64,000 nucleotides of DNA, from NCBI GenBank assembly GCA_963816155.1, contig CAWFJE010000011.1, positions 186,001 through 250,000 on the forward strand, given 5' to 3'. Under the pieces are notes generated by a model, which searched no databases, had not been told where the DNA came from, and saw only the letters and a list, made by a program, of their open reading frames with translations. Origin of the DNA: JAXGXJ01 sp963816155. Lineage in GTDB: Bacteria > Actinomycetota > Thermoleophilia > RBG-16-64-13. Positions within the stretch are counted from its first letter, which is position 1. Each line of letters opens with the position of its first letter. Below are positions 8,657 to 18,301 of this stretch, in pieces. Both the position numbers and the translations under genes were made by a program.

Positions 8657-9850
8657 TCACTCCGTGTCTCCCTTGTCAGGAAGAGCGATCACGCCGGGTA
8701 ACTCCCTGCCCTCTATGAATTCCAGAGAGGCTCCGCCTCCCATGGAGACGTGGTCCATCTTGTCGGCCACGCCGAACCTGTTGACGGCCGCCACTGAGTC
8801 ACCTCCGCCCACCACGGTCATGGCCGAGGTCGCCCCCATAGCCTCGGCGATGGCGCGCGTCCCGCCGGCGAAAGGAGCCATCTCAAAGACACCCATGGGA
8901 CCGTTCCAGAAGACCTCCCCGGCCTGCATGATCTTCTGGGCGAACATCTCGGCGGTCGCCGGACCGATGTCGAGCCCCATCCACCCGTGGGGGATGTCGG
9001 CGATGCCGACCACCCGGCTCGCCGCACTTTCGGCGAACGACTCGGCCGCCACCAGGTCGGTGGGCAGGAGGAGTTCGCAGGAGCCCTCGGCGGCCTTCTT
9101 CAGAGCCTCTTCGGCGACCCCCAGGCCCTCGTCGTCGACCTTCGAAGCACCCACGTCCACTCCCTGAGCCTTCAAGAAGGTGAAGCTCATGGCGCCACCG
9201 ATGAGCAGCGTATCCGCCAGGTCGAGAAACCGGTCGATGACCCGGATCTTATCGGTCACCTTGGCCCCACCCAGAACCACCACGAACGGTCGCTTGGGTG
9301 CCGATAGCAGGCTGTCCAACGCCTGAAGCTCCCTCTCCATCTGGAAGCCGGCCACGCTGGGCAGGGCGTGCGCCAAGCCCTCAGTGGTAACGTGGGCTCG
9401 GTGGGCGGCACTGAAGGCGTCGTTGACGAAGAGGTCGGCGAGATCTGCCAGTTCCTGCACCAGAGTGGCGTCGTTCTTCTTCTCCCGAGGATCGAAGCGC
9501 GAGTTTTCGAGGAGGAGGACGCCGCCGGCCCCCAGCGCACTCGCTGCCGCCGCGACGCCCGGTCCGGAGAGTTCATCGACCTTCCGTACGGGACCGGAGA
9601 GAAGCTGGGCCAGTTTCATGGCCACGGGGTCCATCTTCAGAGCTTCGTCAGGCCCGTCCTTGGGCCGGCCGAGATGTGACACGAGGATGACGCGGCAATC
9701 GTGTTCGCGCAGATAGCGGATGGTGGGAAGGGACGCGCGGATGCGGGTGTCGTCTGCTACCCGCCCCTCCTTGAGGGGGACGTTGAAGTCGACCCGAACC
9801 AACACCCGTTTTCCGGTGACGTCCACGTCCCGAAGCGTCATCTTGGCCAT
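8657..9850 (-). CDS. pgk: Phosphoglycerate kinase
   Basis: This 397-residue glycolytic kinase transfers phosphate from 1,3-bisphosphoglycerate to ADP. It has the N-terminal signature KRVLVRVDFNVPL near residue 14, the basic patch around the SHLGRP motif, and the C-terminal nucleotide-binding GGGDSVAAV near 350. Length and motifs are normal. It is separated from gap by 80 bases and nearly touches tpiA (4 bases), so it shares the glycolytic operon. Confidence 0.96.
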   Translation of the reverse strand: MAKMTLRDVDVTGKRVLVRVDFNVPLKEGRVADDTRIRASLPTIRYLREHDCRVILVSHLGRPKDGPDEALKMDPVAMKLAQLLSGPVRKVDELSGPGVAAAASALGAGGVLLLENSRFDPREKKNDATLVQELADLADLFVNDAFSAAHRAHVTTEGLAHALPSVAGFQMERELQALDSLLSAPKRPFVVVLGGAKVTDKIRVIDRFLDLADTLLIGGAMSFTFLKAQGVDVGASKVDDEGLGVAEEALKKAAEGSCELLLPTDLVAAESFAESAASRVVGIADIPHGWMGLDIGPATAEMFAQKIMQAGEVFWNGPMGVFEMAPFAGGTRAIAEAMGATSAMTVVGGGDSVAAVNRFGVADKMDHVSMGGGASLEFIEGRELPGVIALPDKGDTE

Positions 9851-9930
9851 CCGCTCTCCTTCTTCAGCCCCGTTGTCGCCACACAGACCCAGTCATGCCG
9901 GGCCCGCCAAGTCACCCCGCTCCCACCGAC

Positions 9931-10926
9931 CTACTGAAGGCTGCCGCACAACTCGACCATGCGGTTGGTGAAGCCCCACTCGTTGTCATACCACATCACC
10001 ACTTTGGCCTGGCGGCCCATGACCATGGTGAGAAGAGAGTCGAACACACAGGAGTGAGGATCGTCCACCACGTCGGACGAGACGATGGGCTCGTCCGTGT
10101 ACCGCATCACTCCGGCCAGCGGCCCCGCTGCCGCCGAGCGCATGGCTTCATTGATCTCTTCCCCGCTCACCTCTCTCTCGAGGGTAGCCACCAAGTCGAT
10201 CACGGATCCGTCGGGGATAGGCACCCGCAGGGCGAAGCCGTCCATCTTCCCCTTGAGTTCGGGAAGCACGAGTCCTATGGCCCGAGCCGCTCCGGTGGAC
10301 GTGGGGATGATGGACATCGACGCCGCCCGTGCCCGGCGCAGGTCGCTGTGGGGCAGATCGAGGATGCGCTGATCGTTGGTGAAGGCATGGACGGTGGTCA
10401 TCAGACCCTGTTCGATCCCAAAGGAGTCGAGCAGTACCTTCGCGACCGGCGCCAGACAGTTGGTGGTACACGATGCATTCGACAGGATGTGGTGGCGGGC
10501 CGGGTCATAGTCCCCGTCGTTCACCCCTATGACCACCGTGAGATCGGGGTCCTTTGCCGGAGCGCTGATGACCACCTTGCGTGCCCCCTGGTCGAGATGC
10601 TGGGCCGCCTGCGCCCGTTCGGTGAAGCGTCCGGTGCATTCAGCGACCACATCGATTCCCAGTTCTCTCCACGGAAGCAGCCCGACGTCGGCCACGCTCA
10701 GCACCTGTATCGACTGCCCCTCGAACTCGATGGTGTTGCCATCCGTGGTCACTTCACCGGGCCACACGCCGTGCACACTGTCGTACTTGAGTAGATGGGC
10801 CAAGGTCTTAGCGTCGGTGAGGTCGTTCACCGCCACGATCTCCATATCCACGCCTTGTTTGGCCGCGGCCCGCACGAAAAGACGGCCTATGCGACCGAAT
10901 CCATTGATGGCAACCCTTGTGCTCAT
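9931..10926 (-). CDS. gap: Glyceraldehyde-3-phosphate dehydrogenase, type I
   Basis: This 331-residue NAD-dependent enzyme has the N-terminal Rossmann motif INGFGRIGR, the catalytic cysteine in SNASCTTNCLAP near residue 150, and the late WYDNEWGF stretch. The start ATG at 10926 has an AGGAGAG ribosome site upstream. A TAGAAT box lies about 46 bases upstream, inside the 3' end of whiA, so gap may have its own promoter in addition to read-through from whiA. Confidence 0.96.
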   Translation of the reverse strand: MSTRVAINGFGRIGRLFVRAAAKQGVDMEIVAVNDLTDAKTLAHLLKYDSVHGVWPGEVTTDGNTIEFEGQSIQVLSVADVGLLPWRELGIDVVAECTGRFTERAQAAQHLDQGARKVVISAPAKDPDLTVVIGVNDGDYDPARHHILSNASCTTNCLAPVAKVLLDSFGIEQGLMTTVHAFTNDQRILDLPHSDLRRARAASMSIIPTSTGAARAIGLVLPELKGKMDGFALRVPIPDGSVIDLVATLEREVSGEEINEAMRSAAAGPLAGVMRYTDEPIVSSDVVDDPHSCVFDSLLTMVMGRQAKVVMWYDNEWGFTNRMVELCGSLQ

Positions 10927-10965
10927 ATGATCCGCTCTCCTCGCGTGGTCTCCACTGCCCTACCG

Positions 10966-11940
10966 CTACCGGATTCTATCACCGGACAGCTGCGCCGCTT
11001 CTCCCTCAGCCGCGCGGACCAGCCTGCGCAAACGATGATTCACAGCCGAACGGGACAGCCCCGTCTCTTCCACCTCCGCCAGTTCGGACAGGGTCATATA
11101 GGGATACTTCACCCTCAGTTCCGCCACCTCGCGCAAAGCCGGTGGCATGCGCTGGAGGCGGCCGGAGCGCTCAAGCTGCGCGATCGCCTCCAGTTGCCGC
11201 GCGGATGCGTCGCTCGTGCGGCGCAGATTGGCCGCGTCACAATTGGCGAGACGGTTGGCCCGAGAGCGCACTTCCTTCACTACTGCCTGTTCTTCCACCA
11301 TCAGGGCGGATTCATGCGCTCCGGCCAAAGCAAGCAGGCCCGCCACTTCGTCTCGCCCCTTGAGATATACCACGTGGCTCCCCCGGCGGGACAATAGGCC
11401 GGGGTGGAAATCCAGGTCGCCCAGAAGCTTCGCCAGATCGGCGGCCAAGGCCGGCTGCGGGCTGACTATCTCCAGGTGAGCCTCCTTCTGAGGCGCGTTG
11501 GCCGAGCCGGATCCGATCAAGCAGCCGCGCAGGAAGGCACCTCTGCAGCACCCCTTCTTCAGCAGTCGCCGAGGGATCCCGGGGCGTAGTTCGAAGTTGT
11601 CGCTCAGAATACCGATCTCGTTCAGGGTCTGAAGCATGGCCGGCGACCCCCTCAGGTGCACCTCGTAGATGAGCCGGTGCCCGAAGCGGGGCTCGCGGCG
11701 CACGATCAGATCCCCGGTGGCTCCGAACCTCTTGAACTGGGAGTACACCATCTTGGCGGCGGCCTGCGTGCTGGTAGCCAACCGGACCTCGTACCGCTCC
11801 GCCTCGCTGGTCCCCCCACGGATGAGAAAGGTGCCGGCTGTGTGGAGCAGGCCGGCGACGGCGGCGAGGCGACAGCAATCCTGTCTCTCCTCGACGTGGG
11901 CGAGTTCCGCGCGAAAGAAACGGGTGAAGCCCGCCGGCAC
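10966..11940 (-). CDS. whiA: DNA-binding regulator WhiA
   Basis: This 324-residue protein combines an N-terminal LAGLIDADG-like scaffold (about 1-210) with a C-terminal helix-turn-helix (about 240-320, with the MTLSELAEVEETGLSRSAVN stretch). WhiA is a sporulation or cell-division regulator in actinobacteria and is conserved in most Gram-positives. Its start overlaps the rapZ stop by one base. The gene usually found between them, yvcK, is absent here. Confidence 0.95.
   Translation of the reverse strand: MPAGFTRFFRAELAHVEERQDCCRLAAVAGLLHTAGTFLIRGGTSEAERYEVRLATSTQAAAKMVYSQFKRFGATGDLIVRREPRFGHRLIYEVHLRGSPAMLQTLNEIGILSDNFELRPGIPRRLLKKGCCRGAFLRGCLIGSGSANAPQKEAHLEIVSPQPALAADLAKLLGDLDFHPGLLSRRGSHVVYLKGRDEVAGLLALAGAHESALMVEEQAVVKEVRSRANRLANCDAANLRRTSDASARQLEAIAQLERSGRLQRMPPALREVAELRVKYPYMTLSELAEVEETGLSRSAVNHRLRRLVRAAEGEAAQLSGDRIR
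10973..10978 (-). promoter_or_regulatory. Possible -10 box for gap
   Basis: A TAGAAT hexamer on the minus strand lies within the end of whiA, about 46 bases before the gap start. No convincing -35 hexamer sits 17 bases further upstream, so this is only a candidate. Confidence 0.3.
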
Positions 11941-12821
11941 TATCCCCCTCCTGCGTCCAGATCACGGTGAGACACACTGATGACCAACGCGGGGTCATCG
12001 GCCAGCCGCCTGGCGAGTTCGGCCGCCAGAGCCACCGACCGGTGCCGGCCCCCCGTGCAACCGACGGCTAAGACCAGCCGCCGTTTCTGCTCGACCACGA
12101 ACAAGGGAGCGACGAAACGGAGAAGGGCCTCGACCTGCGTAAGGAAGGTCAGCGCAGCGTCCCTGCCCAAGACGAACTCCTGCACGGCCTCGTCCAGGCC
12201 ACTGAGCGAACGCAAACTCTCGATCCAATACGGATTGGGGAGAAAACGAGCGTCCAGCACCATGTCGGCCTCGTCCGGCACGCCGTTCTTGTATCCAAAG
12301 GAGATGAGGCTCAGGAACAATTGACCGCTGAGTTCGCCGGCGAGAAGGGTCTCTTCGATGGAGCGACGGAGGGAGCGGGGAGACATGTCGGACGTGTCGA
12401 TCACCAAATCCGCCTGCGCACGAAGATCGGCCAGCAACGCGCGTTCCCGCTCGATGCCCCCGATCAAGTTCGACCGCGACAGAGGATGCGGTCTGCGCGT
12501 TGACTGGAAGCGGTTCAGCAGCACTTCGTCGGAGGCTTCCAGAAAGACAAGCTGGAACGCGATGCCCGACTCGCGCAAGGAACCGAGAGCCTCGTCCAGG
12601 CGTTCGAAGTGCTCACCTCCCCGCGCGTCGAACACCATGGCCACCCGGTCCACGCGGCTGCCGTCGAGTCGGAACAACTCGATCACGCTGGACAGCATCT
12701 GTGGGGGAAGATTGTCGATGCAGAAATACCCCGCATCTTCGAAAGTGGCCACGGCCTCGGACTTGCCTGCGCCCGACAGTCCGGTGATCAAGGCGATCTG
12801 CAGACGATGTGTGTCGCTCAC
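11940..12821 (-). CDS. rapZ: RNase adapter / nucleotide-binding protein RapZ (YvcJ)
   Basis: This 293-residue P-loop protein has Walker A GLSGAGKS near residue 14 and the family C-terminus with AVGCTGGRHRSVALAAELA near 255-273. In E. coli RapZ targets small RNAs controlling amino-sugar synthesis to RNase E; in Gram-positives the homologue binds and hydrolyses nucleotides and the precise role is unclear. It overlaps ogt upstream by 4 bases and whiA downstream by one, so all three are probably co-translated. Confidence 0.94.
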   Translation of the reverse strand: MSDTHRLQIALITGLSGAGKSEAVATFEDAGYFCIDNLPPQMLSSVIELFRLDGSRVDRVAMVFDARGGEHFERLDEALGSLRESGIAFQLVFLEASDEVLLNRFQSTRRPHPLSRSNLIGGIERERALLADLRAQADLVIDTSDMSPRSLRRSIEETLLAGELSGQLFLSLISFGYKNGVPDEADMVLDARFLPNPYWIESLRSLSGLDEAVQEFVLGRDAALTFLTQVEALLRFVAPLFVVEQKRRLVLAVGCTGGRHRSVALAAELARRLADDPALVISVSHRDLDAGGG

Positions 12822-13327
12822 CCCTTCCTCCCTGCGTGGGCGGCCTCATGCTCGAGCAGGCGTGGCTTCCAAGCCGGGTCGCTACCGTAGTTCCCCAAGC
12901 TGCCATCCGCTCGGACCACCCGATGGCAGGGGACCACGATCGGTATGGGGTTGGCCGCCATGGCGTTTCCCACGGCACGCGCGGCCCGGGGATATCCGGC
13001 CAACTCGGCCAAGGTTCCGTAGCTCAGAGTGACCGCGGGCGGCACCGAAAGTAGGGCTCGATACACTCTCCGCTCGAACTCGCCCAGACCCAGATCGTCC
13101 AAGGGCACCTCCTCGACCCGCCACCCCAGCCGTTCTCCCCGGAAGTAGGCCTCCAAGGCCTGGACCCACGCCTCCGCGACTGCCGCCTCCGCAGTGTCTA
13201 GTCGGGCGAACGCAGCCCGAGACGGGGGCAGTTCCACCTCTACCAGGCTCCGTCCCGTCACTCCCACCGCTCCGGTCCCCCAAGGGGTGCGATACGGCGC
13301 GCGGAACACACGGTGTCCTTCTTTCAT
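12818..13327 (-). CDS. ogt: Methylated-DNA--protein-cysteine methyltransferase
   Basis: This 169-residue suicide DNA-repair protein removes alkyl groups from O6-alkylguanine. The acceptor-cysteine motif PIPIVVPCHRVV is intact near residue 130, preceded by the helix-turn-helix region with SYGTLAELAGYPRAARAVGNAM. The N-terminal ribonuclease-like domain is present but divergent. The gene sits between uvrC and rapZ, an uncommon insertion into the uvrC-rapZ-whiA order, and pairs two DNA-repair genes. Confidence 0.92.
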   Translation of the reverse strand: MKEGHRVFRAPYRTPWGTGAVGVTGRSLVEVELPPSRAAFARLDTAEAAVAEAWVQALEAYFRGERLGWRVEEVPLDDLGLGEFERRVYRALLSVPPAVTLSYGTLAELAGYPRAARAVGNAMAANPIPIVVPCHRVVRADGSLGNYGSDPAWKPRLLEHEAAHAGRKG

Positions 13328-13369
13328 GAGGGTATCCTCTCCCTTCCCGTCACGCCCGCCGGACCCTCT

Positions 13370-15304
13370 TCACCCCGTTTTGTGTACGTATGCGTGGATG
13401 TCCCTTGCCACCTTCCCCGGCAATCCGGGGACTGCCTCCAACTCCTCCCGCGATGCCTGGAGGAACTTCTCCGGTGAGCCAAAGTGCTGGACGATGGCCT
13501 TCTTTCGCTTCTCCCCCACTCCCGGCAGCTGATCGAGCAACGACAGAGTGGTGGTGGCCGCCCGCTTGGTTCGATGGAACCCCACTGCGAAGCGATGGGC
13601 CTCGTCGCGCACCCTGCGCAGCAACAACAGCCCCTCGTCGTCGGTGGGCAGCCTGATGGGCTCAGGGTGGCTTGGACTGAAGAGTTCCTCCTCCCGCTTC
13701 GCCAGCGAGAGCACAGAGACCGCGTCCAACAGCCCCGCCTCGGCCAGTGCCGCCACTGCCGCCCCCAGTTGTCCCTTGCCCCCGTCGATGAGCACGAGAT
13801 CGGGGACGGCCTCGAAAGAAGGGTCGTAGCGCTCGAGATCGACCTCCTCCTCGCCCTCGCTGCCCACCGGCCCGTCAAGGCGCCGGAAGCGACGGCTCAG
13901 CGTCTCATAGATGGCTCCCACATCGTTCTGCCCTTCCCCGGCTATAGAGAACTTGCGGTAGTCGCTCTTCTTCGCCGCGCCACCCTCGAACACCACCATG
14001 GAGGCCACGACATTCTCGGCCCCCAGGTTAGAGATGTCGTACCCCTCGATGCGCACCGGCACACCCGCCAGCCCGCAGATATCCTGCAGCCGCGTGAGTG
14101 CTCCATACCGGCGTTCCCGGCTACGCTCCTCTCGGGCCCGCTCGTGGGCCAGAGCCAGGGCAGCGTTCTTGTCGGCCAACTCCTGGAGGCGGCGCCGGTC
14201 GCCACGTTCCGCGTGCCGCACCTCCACACGTGCTCCCCGGAGTCCCTCCAGAAAGGCGCCCAATTCAGCGGTGTTGCTCACGCGCCGTGGCACAACGAGC
14301 TCAGCGGGCACCGTGGGCGTGGAGCCGTAGTACTCGCCTACGAAGCGTTCGAACACCTCTTCCTCACCCTCGCCTTCGACGTTCGTGAGGGTAAAGCTGC
14401 GCCGGTCGGCCAGTTTCCCGTCCCGCGTTACGAACACCTGAACGTTCGCACCCTGGACGTCGACGGCCAATCCGGTCACATCCGCCGATCCGAGCGCGCT
14501 CGACTCGATCCTTTGTCGCTCGAGCACATGGCTGAGGGCCTCCAGCCTGTCGCGCAGCACTGCGGCCGTCTCGAAGTCCTGGCGAGCCGCCGCCTCCTGC
14601 ATCTTGCGTTGCAGAGAGGCCGCCAACTGCGACTGTCGACCACTCAGAAACTCCACCACCTCGTCGACCAATCGCCCGTAATCGGCCGGGTCCACTACAC
14701 CCAGACAGGGTGCAGGACAACGCTTGATGTGAAACTGCAGGCACGGCGACCCACTGTGTCGCCCCGGCCGCCCGCCCCGGCAGGCCCTGAGAGGGAAGAC
14801 TCTGCGCAGCACATCGAGCGTCTCGCGGACTTTGGCCGCGCTCGCGAACGGACCGAAATACAGGTTGCCCCGGGTGTGAGGCTGCCGCGTGAACATCATC
14901 CGCGGGAACTCGTCCTCCATGGTGATCATGATGTAGGGATAGGACTTGTCGTCGCGGAGGCGGATGTTTGACGGGGGACGGTGCTGCTTGATGAGGTTGT
15001 GCTCAAGAAGGAGCGCTTCGACTTCGTTGGAGGTGACGATCCACTCCAGGCCGGCGGCCTTGCCCATCATGTCGGCCACCTTGGCGGGCAGTCGGCTGCT
15101 GTCACCCCCGGGCAACCCGGGCAGGTAGTTGGCCAGCCTCTTGCGCAACGAGAGCGCTTTGCCCACGTAGATGACGTTCCCGGAGTCATCTCGGTACAGG
15201 TAGACGCCGGGAAGGTCCGGGGAGTGCTTGATCTGTTCTCTGAGGTCTTCCACAGGACTCACAGTATTGCCGCAAGGGCCGTTCGCGGCGAGATGAAGGG
15301 GCAT
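13370..15304 (-). CDS. uvrC: Excinuclease ABC subunit UvrC
   Basis: This protein of about 644 residues makes both incisions in nucleotide-excision repair. It has an N-terminal GIY-YIG nuclease domain (LPGVYLYRDDSGNVIYVGKA), a UvrB-binding UVR helix near 220, and a C-terminal RNase H-like half (EGYDISNLG and DLVLIDGGKGQLGAA) followed by helix-hairpin-helix motifs. I chose the ATG at 15304. A reading frame open to 15490 gives 62 extra residues of low-complexity type, while a GTG at 15262 would also keep the conserved start. A TACACT -10-like box lies 13 bases before 15304. Confidence 0.94.
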   Translation of the reverse strand: MPLHLAANGPCGNTVSPVEDLREQIKHSPDLPGVYLYRDDSGNVIYVGKALSLRKRLANYLPGLPGGDSSRLPAKVADMMGKAAGLEWIVTSNEVEALLLEHNLIKQHRPPSNIRLRDDKSYPYIMITMEDEFPRMMFTRQPHTRGNLYFGPFASAAKVRETLDVLRRVFPLRACRGGRPGRHSGSPCLQFHIKRCPAPCLGVVDPADYGRLVDEVVEFLSGRQSQLAASLQRKMQEAAARQDFETAAVLRDRLEALSHVLERQRIESSALGSADVTGLAVDVQGANVQVFVTRDGKLADRRSFTLTNVEGEGEEEVFERFVGEYYGSTPTVPAELVVPRRVSNTAELGAFLEGLRGARVEVRHAERGDRRRLQELADKNAALALAHERAREERSRERRYGALTRLQDICGLAGVPVRIEGYDISNLGAENVVASMVVFEGGAAKKSDYRKFSIAGEGQNDVGAIYETLSRRFRRLDGPVGSEGEEEVDLERYDPSFEAVPDLVLIDGGKGQLGAAVAALAEAGLLDAVSVLSLAKREEELFSPSHPEPIRLPTDDEGLLLLRRVRDEAHRFAVGFHRTKRAATTTLSLLDQLPGVGEKRKKAIVQHFGSPEKFLQASREELEAVPGLPGKVARDIHAYVHKTG

Positions 15305-15369
15305 GGGCCCTCGCGAGAGTGTAGCGCATGGACCTCCCCCGGTCCGCCGGGACAGCCAAGGGCCCATGT

Positions 15370-15375
15370 TATACT
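15370..15375 (+). promoter_or_regulatory. Candidate -10 box upstream of the acyl-CoA dehydrogenase
   Basis: TATACT preceded by GT on the plus strand, between divergent uvrC and the dehydrogenase. No -35 match is visible 16-18 bases upstream. An almost identical ATGTTATACT segment occurs at 30059-30068 before another plus-strand gene, which argues that the element is functional. Confidence 0.4.
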
Positions 15376-15483
15376 CTGCCGCCTGTAGATGTGGCCTTGA
15401 TGCGGGTCGAAAGGCGGGCCGGATCGAGGCCGTTTCTTTCCCCTGGACACATCGCCCGCGCATCGAACGACGAAGGGGTGGAA

Positions 15484-17112
15484 GTGGCACTGGCAGGCTT
15501 ACCGCTGGAAGAACGGGAAATGATCCTCTCCCTGCTCTCGCAGGTCCGCGAACGCATGCTCACACCTGAGAAGCTCCGGGAATGGGACGACTGTGAGATC
15601 TTCCCCGAGCAGGAGATCCGGGAACTCTTGGGGCCGGAGATCGGTCTGCAATTGCTCTTCATCCCCGAGCAATACGGAGGCATGGGTGGTGGTGCGCGCG
15701 ATACGGCGGCCTTCTCCGAAGAGATGGCCAAGATCTGCCTGGGAGTCGCGACCGCCTTTCTCGCCATCCACCTGGGAGCCGACCCCATCCTGGTCGGTGC
15801 GACCGAGGCCCAGAAGCAGAAGTGGCTGAGCAGGTTGGCCGAAGGTGACGCCATCGTGGCTTACGCCGTCACCGAGTCAGAGGCGGGGAGCAACCTCTCC
15901 AGTCTCACGACCACCGCCGCCCCCGTTCTCGACGCTGAAGGTCAGATCACCGGCTACCGCTTGAACGGCAGCAAACAGTTCATCTCCAACGGAGGTGTGG
16001 CCGACTTCATGACCGTGCTCGCGCAGGCGCCGGAGGGGCCCTCCTTCTTCATAGTCGAGAACACCGCTGAGGGTTTTCTTGCCGGTAAGCCGGAGCAGAA
16101 GCACGGCATCCGCAGTTCCAACACCGCGGCGCTCACGTTTGACAATGTCTTCGTGCCCCTCGACAACTTGGTGGGTGGCGTCCCCGGAGAGGGACTCACA
16201 CAGTCCAACGAGGTGTTCGGGTACACACGTCTCATGGTCGCCTGCTTCGGCCTGGGCGCAGGCGTGGCGGCGCTGGAGAAGGTGATCGCATACGCCAAGG
16301 AAAGGGTCCAGTTCGGGTCGCCTCTCATCGAGAAGCAGGGCTACACGCACAAGCTCGTCATGCCTTTCGTCGCGCAACTGGAGGCCGCCCGCGCTTACAT
16401 AGAGGAGGTGGCCTTGCGGCTGGACTCCGGCGAGACAGACCTGCAGCCTGAAGGGGCCATCGCCAAGCTGTTCGCGAGCGAGGTCGGTAACGCCTGCGCC
16501 GACGCCGCCATCCAGGCACTCGGCGGCTACGGCTACACGCGGGAGTACGACGTCGAGAAGATCAAGCGTGACGTCAAGATCACCACCATCTACGAGGGCA
16601 CCAGCGAGATCATGCAGTTGATCATCAGCACGTTCCGCTGGCGCGAGACGGTCAGGTCGAAGGGCGCCTTCTACGAGTCGCTTGCCGGGGAGATGGACGC
16701 GATCCATGAGGCGCAGCCCGATCTGAAGGCCGACACCATTGCCTCCCTCGCCCGTCTGCTCAATCGCCTGTTCGAGGAAGCGCACCGCACCAAACTCACG
16801 CGGCAGCAGCACTTGATGTTCCAATTGGCGTCACTGGCCACTCTGGTGGAGACGGGCGCGGCGCTACCCAAGAAGATCAGTGCGAACGAGGGCCCGGACG
16901 CCGAACGCACCGCTTTCCTCAAGCTCTGCGCCCGCGTCAACGCGGCTCTGTGTGCACGCGAGGCCTTGTCCATCGCCGCCGACGTCCTCTACGGCTCCGG
17001 GCGGTGGGATGCCGCCGAGGCCCAGGCCATCATGGATGCGGCGGCATTCGACTATGGGGCTTCACAGGCCGGCCTTCTGGCCGATATGGATGAACTGCGT
17101 ACCAAGATCTGA
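15484..17112 (+). CDS. Acyl-CoA dehydrogenase family protein
   Basis: This flavoprotein of about 543 residues is predicted to oxidise acyl-CoA thioesters to 2,3-enoyl-CoA. It has the FAD/substrate signature YAVTESEAGSNLSS (with N where many members have D) and the second signature QALGGYGYTREYDVEKIKRD. The latter is followed by IYEGTSEI, whose glutamate is in the position of the catalytic base of medium-chain enzymes. A C-terminal extension of about 150 residues is typical of the larger members. The GTG at 15484, after AAGGGG, is the likely start; the frame is open back to 15328. Substrate chain length is unknown. Confidence 0.9.
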   Translation: MALAGLPLEEREMILSLLSQVRERMLTPEKLREWDDCEIFPEQEIRELLGPEIGLQLLFIPEQYGGMGGGARDTAAFSEEMAKICLGVATAFLAIHLGADPILVGATEAQKQKWLSRLAEGDAIVAYAVTESEAGSNLSSLTTTAAPVLDAEGQITGYRLNGSKQFISNGGVADFMTVLAQAPEGPSFFIVENTAEGFLAGKPEQKHGIRSSNTAALTFDNVFVPLDNLVGGVPGEGLTQSNEVFGYTRLMVACFGLGAGVAALEKVIAYAKERVQFGSPLIEKQGYTHKLVMPFVAQLEAARAYIEEVALRLDSGETDLQPEGAIAKLFASEVGNACADAAIQALGGYGYTREYDVEKIKRDVKITTIYEGTSEIMQLIISTFRWRETVRSKGAFYESLAGEMDAIHEAQPDLKADTIASLARLLNRLFEEAHRTKLTRQQHLMFQLASLATLVETGAALPKKISANEGPDAERTAFLKLCARVNAALCAREALSIAADVLYGSGRWDAAEAQAIMDAAAFDYGASQAGLLADMDELRTKI

Positions 17113-17180
17113 TCGCTCGGCGGCCTCTCCCCGTCGCGATCCTGCGTCCGTCACACTCGACCTGCCGAGGAGCTTTCGCC

Positions 17181-18239
17181 ATGGATGACATCGCCGCCCT
17201 ACTCGCCAAGTTCGCCGACGCCCACGGCCTCTCGGGATACGAGGACGAGGTTGCGTCTCTGCTACGCGACGAGTTGGAGCCCCTTGTCGATGAGGTGCGC
17301 ATCGATGCCATGGGCAACGTCATCGGCGTACGGGCCGGCAAGGGACCGGCCGTCATGGTGGCGGCGCACATGGACGAGATCGGCCTCATGGTGTCTCACA
17401 TCGACAATGACGGCTTCCTCCGCGTTGTGCCGGTGGGTGGCTGGTTCGACCAGACCATTCTCAGCCAACGCGTCATGATCCGCACCAGGGAGGGCGACAG
17501 GATCACCGGCGTGGTGGGATCCCGCCCGCCTCACGTCATGGAGCCGGAAGACCGCAAGAAGATGGTGAAGCTCAAAGAGATGTTCATCGACTGTGGCGCC
17601 CGCTCGCTGGCCGAAGCTGAGGAGTTGGGCGTGGAGATCGGCTCCCCGGTGACCATCGACCGCGACCTCAAACCGCTGGGCAAGGACTTCGTCACCGGCA
17701 AGGCCCTCGACAACCGGGCCGGGGTCACCATGCTGGTGCTTGCCCTGCGACTCCTCAAGGGAGAGACGGTCCCGGCCACCATCCAAGCCGTAGGCACCGT
17801 GCAGGAAGAAGTTGGACTAAAGGGAGCGCGCACCAGCGCCTACGGACTTGATCCGGACGTGGCCATCGCTACCGATGTCACCATCCCTGGAGACCACCCG
17901 GGTGTCACTCAAATCGACGTCCACGTGGTCACAGGCAAGGGGCCCTCCATCACCGTGCTCGACGCCGGCGGACGGGGCATCATCGCTCCCCGCTCTGTAC
18001 TTCGGTGGCTGCGTGAGTCGGCCGAGCAGGCGGACATCCCCTTTCAGCTTGTCGTGGGTAACGGCGGAACGACCGACGCCACGGCCATCAACATCACCAA
18101 GACCGGTATCCCCTGCACCGTCGTGAGTGTTCCGGCCCGCTATATCCACTCGCCCGTGGAGGTGCTCTCGCTCCGTGATCTGGAGAACGGCGCACGCCTC
18201 ATAGCCGCCGCCATCATGCAGGCGCACAAGCACTTCTAG
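17181..18239 (+). CDS. M42 family metallopeptidase (FrvX-like aminopeptidase)
   Basis: This 352-residue cytoplasmic aminopeptidase is predicted to form tetrahedral shells that trim small peptides. The dinuclear metal-site residues are visible: AAHMDEIGLM (His and Asp), KALDNRAGV (bridging Asp), QEEVGLKGA (base and ligand Glu), ATDVTIPGD (Asp) and the C-terminal YIHSPVE histidine. It follows the acyl-CoA dehydrogenase by 68 bases and may share its transcript. Some M42 members act as glucanases, but the aminopeptidase call is by far the commoner one. Confidence 0.92.
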   Translation: MDDIAALLAKFADAHGLSGYEDEVASLLRDELEPLVDEVRIDAMGNVIGVRAGKGPAVMVAAHMDEIGLMVSHIDNDGFLRVVPVGGWFDQTILSQRVMIRTREGDRITGVVGSRPPHVMEPEDRKKMVKLKEMFIDCGARSLAEAEELGVEIGSPVTIDRDLKPLGKDFVTGKALDNRAGVTMLVLALRLLKGETVPATIQAVGTVQEEVGLKGARTSAYGLDPDVAIATDVTIPGDHPGVTQIDVHVVTGKGPSITVLDAGGRGIIAPRSVLRWLRESAEQADIPFQLVVGNGGTTDATAINITKTGIPCTVVSVPARYIHSPVEVLSLRDLENGARLIAAAIMQAHKHF

Positions 18240-18301
18240 ATCGTCGCGGGCCGGCCGGCCCAAGGGAGACTGCGCGTCCTTCGAACGGGACCTGGAGCGG
18301 C

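Noticed and set aside
13484..14971. 495-codon plus-strand frame opposite uvrC
   Set aside because: Shadow of uvrC third-position GC bias; no start signal or domain.
18240..18301. GC palindrome between the M42 peptidase and hflX as a bidirectional terminator
   Set aside because: GGGCCGGCCGGCCC is self-complementary but has no U-run on either side and no adequate loop.
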